Shown in pieces: positions 1 through 8,423 of a stretch of DNA of 64,000 nt. The stretch is from assembly GCF_902825325.1 (NCBI RefSeq), contig NZ_CADEAR010000009.1:1-64000 (forward strand), in the 5' to 3' direction. A program made the position numbers and the translations under genes. Source of the stretch: Brucella tritici. Its GTDB lineage: Bacteria; Pseudomonadota; Alphaproteobacteria; Rhizobiales; Rhizobiaceae. The notes below the pieces were generated by a model. That model was not told the origin of the DNA and made no database searches. It saw only the letters and a list, made by a program, of their open reading frames with translations. Within the stretch, counting starts at the first letter, position 1, and every line of letters begins with the position of its first letter.

Positions 1-1
1 C

Positions 2-124
2 ATCGAATGCACCTTCTGCCGCCTCAAGGATTGGAGGCGCGTCGCGACACGATATGACAAGCTCATGATTAACTTCGTGGCGACCTGCTACATCGCCGCC
101 ATCGTCACATGGTGGATCAATTGA
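2..124 (+). pseudogene. C-terminal end of an IS5-type transposase (cut by window edge)
   Basis: Reading from base 2, the frame gives a 40-residue tail that includes the stretch FCRLKDWRRVATRYDK and ends in WWIN before TGA at 122-124. The R-x-K-x-x-R-R-x-A-T-R-Y-D pattern is the familiar C-terminal DDE region of IS5-family (IS427 group) transposases. The gene runs off the left edge, so it cannot be judged intact or broken. A terminal inverted repeat should lie just after the stop, but it cannot be recognised without the other end of the element. Confidence 0.75.
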
Positions 125-710
125 GTCTGGAGCCTAGGGCGCGCGCAAATCCACTCAGGTTGGGGGAATGTTTCCGAAAGCCGAATGGGCACTGTTGCGT
201 GCTGTTTCAGGTGTTTTTTATCCTTGGTTGGATAATCCTGACTTACAGTATAATCATACTATTTTTCTGTAATTATGGTCATTTTTATTCCGAATTATAC
301 TAATTCGGATGATGTCGCAGCTGATTGCATATTTGTCGCAGCCCGTTCCTGTAATTGACTGGAACGGGACTACTATTGTCTTCAGGCTGGTCGATTGTCT
401 CCTTCTTCAAGCAGTGTCGGACAGCTTTCCGAGTTTGTCGTGCAGCCCTTCAAAAAAATCATTCAGGGGGACGGTTGCTGGACGGACGATTGAGATGAAT
501 TCACGGCTGTGGGTGGACATGTCGGGAAATGACCTATATAGAATCAAGAAATCTATCGATAATCATTCCATGCGGACCGTTTGCGGAACGCAGATCGCGT
601 GCGAGCACTTTGCGCTGGAATGAAGTTCTGTCAATGTTAAAAAGGAGATTAAGTCCGCCAGCACAGCGGGGTTAAACTTAATGCATGGTATTTTATACAA
701 GGAAGAAAGT
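125..710. other. AT-rich non-coding stretch with two inverted repeats
   Basis: No convincing gene lies here. The 200-310 part is much more AT-rich than the rest of the window. It contains a perfect inverted repeat, CCGAATTA/TAATTCGG, at 290-308 with a 3-base spacer. A second hairpin, CCCGTTCC/GGAACGGG, spans 342-368 with an 11-base loop. An open frame at 309-623 has no recognisable domain and unusual composition, so it is not called. The stretch separates the IS remnant from the transporter operon and probably holds that operon's promoter, though no clear -35/-10 pair stands out. Confidence 0.5.
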
Positions 711-1895
711 ATGAAGTCGCCGGCTGAGACGAAAATAAGCTTGAAGAGCGTTTTTAAAGTCTTCGGCGATGATCCGGAGCGTGCAATGCAGGAATTGCGC
801 GCAGGTAAATCAAAAACCCAGATTCACAGCGAACTCGGCGCAACAATCGGCGTCGATGATGCGACCTTCGACATCTATGAAGGCGAAGTATTCGTTATTA
901 TGGGCCTCTCCGGCTCAGGAAAATCTACGCTTCTGCGTCTGCTCAATCGCTTGATCGAACCAACTGCGGGTTCCATCGAAGTGGATGGCCGCGATATCGT
1001 CAAAATGACGAAGCGTGAGCTGATCGATCTTCGCCGTCGCGACATGAGCATGGTATTCCAATCTTTCGCGCTCCTGCCCAATCGTTCGGTCCTGAATAAT
1101 GCATCCTTCGGTCTTGAAGTGGCCGGAATGGGTGAGGCGGAACGTCACCAGAAGGCGCTAAAAGCACTCGCTGCCGTCGGGCTCGAGCCTTATGCCAACA
1201 GCATGCCGGATCAGCTTTCGGGCGGCATGAAACAGCGTGTCGGACTGGCGCGTGCTCTAGCGAGCGAGCCGACCATTCTCTTGATGGACGAGGCTTTTTC
1301 CGCCCTTGATCCGCTGATCCGCACCGAAATGCAGGACGAATTGAAGCGGCTTCAGGCAGAACACAGCCGGACGATTATTTTCGTCAGCCATGATCTGGAC
1401 GAAGCGATGCGGATCGGTGACCGTATCTGCATCATGCAGCACGGCAAGGTTGTGCAGGTGGGGACACCGAACGAAATCGTGTCCGCACCGGCCAATGATT
1501 ATGTCCGTTCCTTCTTCCGCAATGTCGATGTGTCCCGCGTTTTCAAGGCCGCCGATGTGGCGCGCGAGGACGAGCTGATCGTCTTCGAACCCGAACAGCT
1601 GGCAACAGCGCTCGAACGTTTTGATGCGAGCGGGAAGACATTCGGTGTGTTGATCGATGCAGATCGCACATATCGCGGCATGGTCAGTCGTGACGCCCTG
1701 GCAAAGGGTATCGCAGTGCAGGGCGGCGAGAGACTGGATAATGTCTCTGCTATCGAAGCCGGAGCGCCGCTTTCCGGATTGCTGACGCAGGTGGCGGAAA
1801 GCCCCTGGCCGGTTCCGGTCACTGATCGCCAGAACCGTTATGTCGGTGCTATCAGCAAATCGGCCTTGCTTGAAACGCTTGGTCGCGCGGGTTGA
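711..1895 (+). CDS. choV: Glycine betaine/choline ABC transporter ATP-binding protein (ProV/ChoV type)
   Basis: This is the ATPase of an osmoprotectant (quaternary amine) importer. It has 394 residues. Walker A GLSGSGKST lies near residues 65-73, then the LSGGMKQR signature and Walker B LLMDEAFSALD. The C-terminal third (about 290-394) is a CBS-like regulatory region, typical of ProV/OpuAA/ChoV and absent from most other ABC ATPases. I chose the ATG at 711 because AAGGAAG (699-705) sits correctly before it; an in-frame ATG at 681 has no ribosome site. The permease and binding-protein genes follow on the same strand. The V-W-X order matches proVWX. Choline versus betaine specificity cannot be settled from sequence alone. 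Confidence 0.9.
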   Translation: MKSPAETKISLKSVFKVFGDDPERAMQELRAGKSKTQIHSELGATIGVDDATFDIYEGEVFVIMGLSGSGKSTLLRLLNRLIEPTAGSIEVDGRDIVKMTKRELIDLRRRDMSMVFQSFALLPNRSVLNNASFGLEVAGMGEAERHQKALKALAAVGLEPYANSMPDQLSGGMKQRVGLARALASEPTILLMDEAFSALDPLIRTEMQDELKRLQAEHSRTIIFVSHDLDEAMRIGDRICIMQHGKVVQVGTPNEIVSAPANDYVRSFFRNVDVSRVFKAADVAREDELIVFEPEQLATALERFDASGKTFGVLIDADRTYRGMVSRDALAKGIAVQGGERLDNVSAIEAGAPLSGLLTQVAESPWPVPVTDRQNRYVGAISKSALLETLGRAG

Positions 1896-1976
1896 GACCT
1901 GCGCGCCAACGGCCTTTTGCCTGATGAAGGCAGAATTGGTCCAATCCAGAAGAAATACGGAAATGGACGGTAAAAC

Positions 1977-2882
1977 ATGGATTTGAATTTCAGTGTCGGC
2001 GGATGGGCGGATGTTGTGGTCAACTACATTCTCGACCACTTTACGCCCGCGCTTGATATGATCGCGGCCGCTATCGGTTTTGTGACCGACGGTATTCAGA
2101 ATGCTCTTCTCGCTGTCCCGCCGTTAGGCGGGGTTGCAATTCTCACGCTGCTCGCGCTTTGGCGTGTGGGGTGGAAGTTCGCGATATTCACGGCTCTCGC
2201 ATTGGGACTCATCATCCACATGGAATTGTGGACGGGCACGATGGAAAGCCTCTCTCTGGTGCTTGCATCAACGGTTATTGCTGTTGTGATCGGTATTCCG
2301 CTCGGCATCGCCATGGCCCGTAGCGATACGGTGGCTTCGATCGTGCGTCCTGTGCTCGATCTCATGCAAACGATGCCTGCGTTCGTCTATCTTATTCCGG
2401 CAGCAATGTTTTTTGGCCTCGGTGCCGTGCCCGGAACGATTGCGACGGTGATTTTTGCGATGCCCCCAGTCGTGCGTCTGACCAATCTCGGTATCCGGCA
2501 GGTGCATGCGGAGTTCGTTGAAGCGGGGCTCGCCTTCGGCTGCACATCCCGGCAGCTTCTGTTCAAGGTGCAGCTTCCAAACGCCATGCCATCGATCATG
2601 GCCGGCATCAACCAGACGATCATGCTGTCGCTTTCTATGGTGGTGATCGCGTCGATGATCGGTGCAGGTGGCCTCGGCAATACTGTGTTGACCGGCATCC
2701 AGCGCCTCAATGTGGGCCTCGGCTTTGAGGGTGGTCTCGCAGTAGTCATTCTGGCGGTCATTCTCGACCGCATTACCCAGAGCTTCGGCAAAAGCGGGGC
2801 CGGATTTTTCAAGCGGCTCGCATCTCTAAGGAAGGCGGCGGACGCTCAGTCCGCCTCATCCTTTCGCAAGCAGGAAGCATGA
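1977..2882 (+). CDS. choW: Glycine betaine/choline ABC transporter permease (ProW/ChoW type)
   Basis: A 301-residue inner-membrane protein with several hydrophobic segments and a BPD_transp_1 core at about residues 85-270. The EAA-like loop is visible around EAGLAFGCTSRQLLFKVQLP, the surface that contacts the ATPase. It lies 81 bases after the ATPase gene and 63 bases before the binding-protein gene, so the three form one operon. Length and topology fit ProW/OpuAB-type permeases of quaternary-amine importers. The symbol is given by position and family; the substrate is inferred. Confidence 0.88.
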   Translation: MDLNFSVGGWADVVVNYILDHFTPALDMIAAAIGFVTDGIQNALLAVPPLGGVAILTLLALWRVGWKFAIFTALALGLIIHMELWTGTMESLSLVLASTVIAVVIGIPLGIAMARSDTVASIVRPVLDLMQTMPAFVYLIPAAMFFGLGAVPGTIATVIFAMPPVVRLTNLGIRQVHAEFVEAGLAFGCTSRQLLFKVQLPNAMPSIMAGINQTIMLSLSMVVIASMIGAGGLGNTVLTGIQRLNVGLGFEGGLAVVILAVILDRITQSFGKSGAGFFKRLASLRKAADAQSASSFRKQEA

Positions 2883-2945
2883 AGAAAGCAGAAACAATAA
2901 CCAAGAATAACAATGGGAACTGATACCAATCGAAAAGGAGAAGCT

Positions 2946-3812
2946 ATGTTAGGCAAACTAACCAAATTCGGTCTGGCGGCAGTTGTGGCGGGAACGATGA
3001 CCATGGGCGCAGCATTTGCGCAGGACGGCAAGCCGGTGAAAATCGGCTGGGCACCCTGGTCGGATGCCGAATTCGTCACCAAACTCGCCAAGAAGCTGAT
3101 CGAAGACAATCTCGGCCAGAAGGTTGAGCTGGTTCAGACGGACGTGGCCCCACTTTATCAGGGCGTGAGCCGTGGCGATATCGACGCCATGATGATGGCC
3201 TGGCTGCCGGAAACGCATGCCGACTATTACAAGCGCATTGAAGGCAAAGTCGAGAACCTTGGCCCGCTCTATGAAGGGGCCAAGCTTGGCTGGATCGTTC
3301 CGGCTTACATTCCGGAGAGCGAAATCAGCTCTATCGAAGATCTGAAGAAGCCGGAAGTCCGCGAGAAGCTGAAGGGCGAAATTCAGGGGATCGATCCGGG
3401 CGCAGGCCTCACTCGTCTATCACAGGAAGCGATCAAGAAATATGGGCTGGACTACAAGCTCAACATTTCGAGTGAAGCGGCCATGTTGACGACGGTTGAT
3501 CGTGCCACGCGTTCTGATGGCTGGTTCGTGGCAACGTCGTGGAGCCCACATTGGATGTTCGGCAAGTACAAGCTGCGTTACATTGCCGATCCTGAAGGCG
3601 CACTCGGCGGTGCCGAACATATCGACGCCATCGCGCGCAAGGGCTTCAAGGAAGACAATCCGAAGGTTGCTTCGCTGCTGACCAAGATGAGCATTCCGAT
3701 CAGCGAGCTCGAAGCTGCGATGTTCGATGCGCAGGAAACGTCCTATGAGAAGGCCGTCGATAAATATATCGCGGACCACCCGGACCGCATAAAGGAATGG
3801 CTGGCTGAGTAA
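2946..3812 (+). CDS. choX: Glycine betaine/choline-binding periplasmic protein (OpuAC family)
   Basis: Solute receptor of the importer. It has 288 residues with a Sec signal peptide ending near AAFA/QDG at about residue 24. The mature part matches the OpuAC family: KIGWAPWSDAEF near the start, TDVAPLYQGVSRGDIDAMM, and WFVATSWSPHWMF. These Trp and Tyr residues are the type that form the aromatic box gripping a trimethylammonium group. The ATG at 2946 is preceded by AAGGAG (2935-2940); an earlier in-frame ATG at 2913 lacks a good ribosome site. It is last in the operon and is followed directly by a strong terminator. Confidence 0.88.
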   Translation: MLGKLTKFGLAAVVAGTMTMGAAFAQDGKPVKIGWAPWSDAEFVTKLAKKLIEDNLGQKVELVQTDVAPLYQGVSRGDIDAMMMAWLPETHADYYKRIEGKVENLGPLYEGAKLGWIVPAYIPESEISSIEDLKKPEVREKLKGEIQGIDPGAGLTRLSQEAIKKYGLDYKLNISSEAAMLTTVDRATRSDGWFVATSWSPHWMFGKYKLRYIADPEGALGGAEHIDAIARKGFKEDNPKVASLLTKMSIPISELEAAMFDAQETSYEKAVDKYIADHPDRIKEWLAE

Positions 3813-3825
3813 TCAGCTCGGTAAG

Positions 3826-3851
3826 AAAGCCCCGGTTTTCCGGGGCTTTTT
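3826..3851 (+). terminator. Rho-independent terminator of the choVWX operon
   Basis: A perfect 10-bp stem, AAAGCCCCGG (3826-3835) with CCGGGGCTTT (3840-3849), closes on a TTTT loop and is followed by further T residues. It lies 14 bases after the binding-protein stop codon. The A-run on the 5' side means it can also act on transcripts from the convergent EamA gene. Confidence 0.92.
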
Positions 3852-3857
3852 CATATC

Positions 3858-4757
3858 CTATCCTCTTCGAGCAATCAGAATCCCCGATATCACGATGATA
3901 CCGCCCAGAGCCTGCAACATGCCGATGGGTTCCGACAGGATAGTCCAGGCAAGAAACGCCGCGACGACCGGTTGTAGAAGCAGGGTGAGTGACGAAAATG
4001 ATGCCGGAAGATAGGCGAGGGCATAAGCGATCATGCTCTGGCCTGCGGCATGGGTTACCCATGCGAGGCCTGCGAGAATAAGCCAGCCATAGAGCGTAGC
4101 AGGCAGTATCTGACCTTCCGTGAAATACGCAACCGGCAGCGAAAAGACGGCGGCAATTGCGCTGCTCCACAGCATGATGCGCATGGTGGAAAAGCGGCTG
4201 CGCAAGCGGCCAACCGAAAGGATGTAACCGGCATAGAAGACTGCGGCCAGAAGCGCCATCGCATCGCCGGATGATTGGGACTGGAGAAGCTCGCCCGGTC
4301 CACCCTTTAGCACGACGACGCCAATGACAGCGACGGCAAGGCCGATCATGAAGGACGTGTTCACGCGCGATTTGAAAAGCAGCCATGCGCCGAGTGTCAC
4401 GAAAATTGGTGCCATATTGGCAAGCAGCGTGGCATTGGCAACGGATGTCATGTGCAGCGACAAGTGCCAGGCACCCAGATCGAAAGCGATGAACAGACCG
4501 GGCAGGGCGAGGCGTAGGCAGTCTGACAAAGTGAGTGGCGCTGCATCCTTCTCGTCGCGCCGCTCGCGGCCATCCATGAGCACCAGCGGTAAAACTGCCA
4601 GTGCAAGACGCCAGAAGCCTGTTGCGAGCGGACCCACCTCGGAAAGCCGGACAAAGATCGGCGAACTGCCGATAGCGATTCCGCCAACGATCAGAGCGGT
4701 CATCGCCAGACGTTGCGCATTGGTAGGAGCGGGGCTTGTGGCAGTGGTATGCGACAT
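3858..4757 (-). CDS. EamA/DMT-family transporter
   Basis: A 299-residue integral membrane protein with about ten hydrophobic helices in two EamA repeats (roughly residues 15-145 and 155-295). Repeat 1 contains GSSPIFVRLSEVGPLATGFWR. Repeat 2 contains LPASFSSLTLLLQPVVAAFLAWTILSEP, the usual end of DMT exporters (read here as a motif region, not a substrate signature). These proteins export amino acids or other metabolites, but the substrate cannot be told. I chose the ATG at 4757 because the protein from there matches the family N-terminus; an upstream frame extension to 4802 adds unsupported residues. It is a single gene, convergent with the choVWX operon. Confidence 0.82.
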   Translation of the reverse strand: MSHTTATSPAPTNAQRLAMTALIVGGIAIGSSPIFVRLSEVGPLATGFWRLALAVLPLVLMDGRERRDEKDAAPLTLSDCLRLALPGLFIAFDLGAWHLSLHMTSVANATLLANMAPIFVTLGAWLLFKSRVNTSFMIGLAVAVIGVVVLKGGPGELLQSQSSGDAMALLAAVFYAGYILSVGRLRSRFSTMRIMLWSSAIAAVFSLPVAYFTEGQILPATLYGWLILAGLAWVTHAAGQSMIAYALAYLPASFSSLTLLLQPVVAAFLAWTILSEPIGMLQALGGIIVISGILIARRG

Positions 4758-5054
4758 TTTCAAACTCAAGGTTACGCCGAAAATGTTCCGCTGCCCGCGC
4801 AATGCACGCAGCTAAAAAACGACTGTCGGCTTTGGACTGAACTGGCCATGGAGAATGTCGAGCACACTTCTTCCACTATCCGCGTTCCGAATATTGTTCT
4901 TCATGTCGCAAAAGAATGGGAATAGAGAAAATTTTACCCGCGACATTGATATGACGCGGGCTTGCTTATTCCTCTTTGAGGGAGGCGTCCAGCATTGGGT
5001 TATGGCAGAAACCGGAAATTTCATCACGTTCTGTTCAATAGATCGCAAGTTCTA
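4758..5054. other. Intergenic stretch without recognised gene
   Basis: About 300 bases lie between the EamA gene start and the BA14K gene terminator. Short open frames on both strands show no domain and no ribosome site. It presumably holds the promoter of the minus-strand EamA gene. I see no tRNA-like fold or repeat. Confidence 0.4.
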
Positions 5055-5085
5055 TGAAAAAGCGCCCTGGAGGGGCGCTTTCCAA
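5055..5085 (-). terminator. Rho-independent terminator of the BA14K gene
   Basis: On the minus strand, AAAGCGCCC (5081-5073) pairs with GGGCGCTTT (5067-5059) around a five-base loop, followed by T residues. It begins 8 bases after the stop codon of the BA14K-family gene. Confidence 0.88.
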
Positions 5086-5088
5086 TTA

Positions 5089-5544
5089 TCAGCGAGAATA
5101 GGGCGAATAGCACTGTCTGCGCGGCCCATTATAGGGCTGGAATGTATTGTCGGACGAGCGATAGGACCGGTAGCGGTTATAGCACCATTGTACATGCGCA
5201 TTTGACATCCGCGGTGCGCGATAAACAGGGCGAGGCTGGCTTATTGCGCCGCCAATGATCGCCCCTGCACCGAACGCGGCCAGTGGATACCACCACCCAT
5301 CGCTATGGCGACGATAGCCGTGGCGATAATGCCGATAGCCACGATGTCCGTTCCAATGTCCCGGCCGGCTGGGCCTGTGGCCATCATAGTGACGCGGCGG
5401 GCGGCGATGGTCGCGCACCTGCTCGACATTCTGGTTGATGGCCGGGCGGTCCAGATTCATAGGGGCAGCCATCGTCGGCGCGATGGACGTTGCTCCAAAA
5501 ATTACGGCGAACGCCCCGACACAGGTTTTTTTGAAGATATTCAC
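5089..5544 (-). CDS. BA14K-family secreted protein
   Basis: A 151-residue protein with a signal peptide (residues 1 to about 28, ending near TMAAP), an Arg/His/Tyr/Gly-rich middle, and a hydrophobic segment at about 90-105 ([11 protein letters not shown]). The C-terminal domain carries [18 protein letters not shown] and then the [10 protein letters not shown] pattern, diagnostic of the BA14K family. The founding Brucella member is a 14-kDa immunoreactive protein with lectin-like properties. A GTG start at 5544 is preferred because GGAGGG (5556-5551) lies six bases upstream; a TTG at 5550 would touch that site. The role here is likely envelope-associated but is not shown by sequence. Confidence 0.85.
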   Translation of the reverse strand: MNIFKKTCVGAFAVIFGATSIAPTMAAPMNLDRPAINQNVEQVRDHRRPPRHYDGHRPSRPGHWNGHRGYRHYRHGYRRHSDGWWYPLAAFGAGAIIGGAISQPRPVYRAPRMSNAHVQWCYNRYRSYRSSDNTFQPYNGPRRQCYSPYSR

Positions 5545-5670
5545 GTGCAACCCTCCGTCTTAGATGATGAGGGTAAACGCTTGAAATATCGATTTGTTCC
5601 CGCTTTTCTATGAACCCAAAAGCCGGGCTTGCACAGTTCCGGGCGGGGTTAGACAATTCGCAAAATGAAA

Positions 5671-5737
5671 GGGAGCAGGCTCCTCCCCAAGAACCTGCTC
5701 CCCAATGCATCGCCCCCCGCCATAGGTGGTGCGATGC
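5671..5737. other. Two tandem hairpins, first with a CTCCTCCCC loop
   Basis: On the plus strand, GGGAGCAGG (5671-5679) pairs with CCTGCTCCC (5694-5702), exposing the loop CTCCTCCCCAAGAA. A second stem, GCATCGC (5707-5713) with GCGATGC (5731-5737), follows. Read on the minus strand, the pair lies downstream of the Fe-alcohol dehydrogenase and could terminate that long operon. Read on the plus strand, the loop resembles the pyrimidine-rich loops of cuckoo RNAs. No clear terminator tract decides between these. Confidence 0.45.
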
Positions 5738-5776
5738 TTACCTCTCGTGGCTTTTGCCATGTCTGAATTCAGCGTG

Positions 5777-6949
5777 TCAGACCTTATCTTCGAGTGCAGC
5801 ATTTAGCAACTTCAACGCGCGTTCTTTTGTCAATTCAATCGGATTGCCGCCAGCAGTTGGATCGACGATGGCCATCTCGGCAATCAGGTCCTTCCGGGCG
5901 TCGTCCATTTCGAGACCCTTGATGAATTCAGGGAGTGTGTTGGGGACCCCCAGATCGCTCCGTAATTTCATGATGGCGGCCAAAAACCCATCAAAACCGC
6001 CCTTGATGCCGAGATAATCGGCAAGCCGTTCTATACGCTTTTCGATGGCAGATCGGTTCTGAAGCAGGACATAGGGCATGAAAACCGCATTCGTCATGCC
6101 ATGATGGGTATCGTAGAGGGCGCCGATGGGATGCGACAGCGAATGAATCGCGCCGAGCCCTTTTTGGAAGGCTGTTGCACCCATCGCGGCTGCCGCCATC
6201 ATGTTTGCCCGCGCTTCAATATTCTTGCCATCGGCATAGGCGGTGGGAAGGTTTTCAAAAACCAGACGGATACCTTCCACCGCGATGCCATCAGCCATCG
6301 GATGAAATCCCGGAGCGCAATAGGCTTCAAGGCAGTGCGCCAGCGCATCCATGCCTGTACCTGCGGTGATGAAAGGCGGCATTCCGGTGGAAAGCTCGGG
6401 ATCGGCAATGACTGTGACCGGTAGCATCTTCGGGTGGAAAATGACCTTCTTGGTATGGGTCGCTTCGTTGGTTAAAACGCCTGCGCGGCCAACTTCCGAT
6501 CCGGTGCCAGCGGTGGTGGGTACGGCAATGATCGGCGCAATTGCTTTGCTGTCGGCGCGGGTCCACCAGTCACCAATGTCTTCGAAATCCCAGACCGGTC
6601 GCGTCTGTCCTGCCTGGAAGGCGATCAGCTTGCCAAGATCCAGCGCCGAGCCGCCGCCGAAGGCGATGACGCCGTCATGCTTGCCGCTTTTGAAGACCTC
6701 AACGCCCGCATAGAGATTGCTTTCGACCGGGTTCGGCTTCACGTCGGAGAAAACCCCATGTTTCACACCGGCTTCGTTCAGAATAGCAAGCGTGGACGCC
6801 ACCACAGGAAGTTTCGCCAAGCCGGGGTCAGTCACAAAGAGCGGGTTCTGAATGCCGGCGGCCTTGAGGACAGCAGGCAATTCCTTGATGCGGCCTGGGC
6901 CAAAAAGCACGGTGGTGGGGAAATTCCATTTGGCAGTCAAAGTGGTCAT
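5777..6949 (-). CDS. Iron-containing (group III) alcohol dehydrogenase
   Basis: NAD(P)-dependent oxidation of an alcohol to an aldehyde in the cytoplasm. It has 390 residues. The N-terminal dinucleotide domain contains GGGSALDLGK. The metal-binding domain has the family signature around DALAHCLEAYCAPGFHP and then AIHSLSHPIGALYDTHHG, supplying the Asp and three His iron/zinc ligands. The ATG at 6949 follows GGAAAG; a longer TTG-started form to 6973 is less likely. It is the last gene of a minus-strand operon, 30 bases after the aldehyde dehydrogenase gene. In context it would convert a hydroxyl-bearing intermediate to the aldehyde used by that enzyme. Substrate unknown. Confidence 0.88.
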   Translation of the reverse strand: MTTLTAKWNFPTTVLFGPGRIKELPAVLKAAGIQNPLFVTDPGLAKLPVVASTLAILNEAGVKHGVFSDVKPNPVESNLYAGVEVFKSGKHDGVIAFGGGSALDLGKLIAFQAGQTRPVWDFEDIGDWWTRADSKAIAPIIAVPTTAGTGSEVGRAGVLTNEATHTKKVIFHPKMLPVTVIADPELSTGMPPFITAGTGMDALAHCLEAYCAPGFHPMADGIAVEGIRLVFENLPTAYADGKNIEARANMMAAAAMGATAFQKGLGAIHSLSHPIGALYDTHHGMTNAVFMPYVLLQNRSAIEKRIERLADYLGIKGGFDGFLAAIMKLRSDLGVPNTLPEFIKGLEMDDARKDLIAEMAIVDPTAGGNPIELTKERALKLLNAALEDKV

Positions 6950-6979
6950 GTCGATTGCTTTCCAGAAATTCAATTCAGA

Positions 6980-8371
6980 TCAGATTTTCTCACGCAGGTG
7001 GAAGGATTTCGGCCGCGTGAGATTGCCGTAGCCGATGGATGACAGGGCAGCGCCCTTGCCAGTGTCTTTCACCCCGGTCCAAACAAGTGCGGGATCGAGA
7101 TAATCACAACGGTTCATGAAAACCGTGCCCGTTTCGATACGGTCGCCGAGAGTAGCGGCGTGGTCCGTGTCTGCCGTCCAGAGCGAAGCTGTCAGGCCAT
7201 AGATACTGTCGTTCATCAGCGCGAGGGCTTCCTCGTCGTTGCGCACTTTCATGATACCGACGATGGGGCCAAAGCTTTCTTCACGCATGACACTCATCTG
7301 GTGATCGACATTGGTGAGCACTTCCGGCGCGACATAGGGAGAACCTGCGCGATCATCCTCGACACTCATACTGACGTGAGCTTTCGCACCCTTGCGCAAG
7401 GCTTCCGCTTTCTGCTCGCGGATAAGATCGGCAAAGCGCGCCTGTGCCATTGGGCCGAGCGTCGTTGAACTATCCAGCGGATTGCCGACCACATATTGCT
7501 TCGTCAGGTCGATGAATCCGTCGACGAAGCGGTCATAGACTGCTTCATGAACATAGATGCGCTCGATCCCGCAGCAGCACTGGCCGGAATTGAAAAAAGC
7601 ACCATCGACCAGATTGGCGACGGCATGGTCCAGATTGACATCAGGAAGCACATAGGCTGGGTCCTTGCCGCCGAGCTCCAGCCCGAGTGTCATGAAGGTG
7701 CCTGCAGCAGCCTTTTCGATGGCGCGGCCCCCGCCGACCGAGCCGGTGAAATTCACGTGGTCGATCGTGCCGGATGCGAGCAGCTTTTCCGTCGATGCGT
7801 GATCGAGAACGATGTTCTGGAAAACACCCCTTGGCAGCCCGGCCTTCTCGAACGCGTTTGCAAAGCGTTCACCGGCCAGAAGCGTCTGGGTTGCGTGCTT
7901 GAGGATCACGGTGTTCCCGGCCATAAGTGCGGGAATGATCGTGTTCACCGCCGTGAGATAAGGATAATTCCACGGCGCAATCACCAAAACAACGCCGAGC
8001 GGCACGTGCTTCACATACCGACGGAAACCATCCTTCTGTGTGGGCACATAAGGTTTCAGCGCCTCTTCGGCGATGTCGATCATATATTGACCGCGTTCCT
8101 GCACGCCGCCGTTCTCGCCGCCATAACGCGTTGGTCGTCCCATCTGCCATGCGATTTCGGGGATAATTTCGTCCTGCATTCCGGCGAGCGCATCCAGCGC
8201 GGCCCGGCAATAGCTTGCGCGCTCATTGATACTCAGCTGAGCCCAACCGATTTGCGCGTCGCGTGCAGCCGCCACCACTGAGGCGATTGCAGCCTCGCTT
8301 AAAAAAGGACGCTCGGCATAAACCGAGCCGTCTATCGGAGAGATGATCTTGGCCGTGCCGCTCATCTGCAA
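6980..8371 (-). CDS. NAD(P)-dependent aldehyde dehydrogenase
   Basis: A 463-residue ALDH-superfamily enzyme oxidising an aldehyde to a carboxylate. It has the APWNYPYLT substrate-channel motif near residue 135, the catalytic Glu in LELGGKDPAYVLPD, and the catalytic Cys in the run NSGQCCCGIERIYVH. The closing region, EESFGPIVGIMKVRND, is typical of the family. It sits between a glutamine-synthetase-like ligase and an Fe-alcohol dehydrogenase. That arrangement resembles gamma-glutamylated amine or amino-alcohol pathways, where the aldehyde on a gamma-glutamyl intermediate is oxidised. That placement is inference. Confidence 0.9.
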   Translation of the reverse strand: MQMSGTAKIISPIDGSVYAERPFLSEAAIASVVAAARDAQIGWAQLSINERASYCRAALDALAGMQDEIIPEIAWQMGRPTRYGGENGGVQERGQYMIDIAEEALKPYVPTQKDGFRRYVKHVPLGVVLVIAPWNYPYLTAVNTIIPALMAGNTVILKHATQTLLAGERFANAFEKAGLPRGVFQNIVLDHASTEKLLASGTIDHVNFTGSVGGGRAIEKAAAGTFMTLGLELGGKDPAYVLPDVNLDHAVANLVDGAFFNSGQCCCGIERIYVHEAVYDRFVDGFIDLTKQYVVGNPLDSSTTLGPMAQARFADLIREQKAEALRKGAKAHVSMSVEDDRAGSPYVAPEVLTNVDHQMSVMREESFGPIVGIMKVRNDEEALALMNDSIYGLTASLWTADTDHAATLGDRIETGTVFMNRCDYLDPALVWTGVKDTGKGAALSSIGYGNLTRPKSFHLREKI

Positions 8372-8423
8372 TTTCCTTTGAAGTCTGGCATTGCGTTATT
8401 CATTTCGGGATCGGTCGCGCGGG

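Noticed and set aside
309-623. 104-codon open frame after the IS remnant
   Set aside because: No ribosome site, no recognisable domain, odd composition, and it runs through the CCCGTTCC hairpin.
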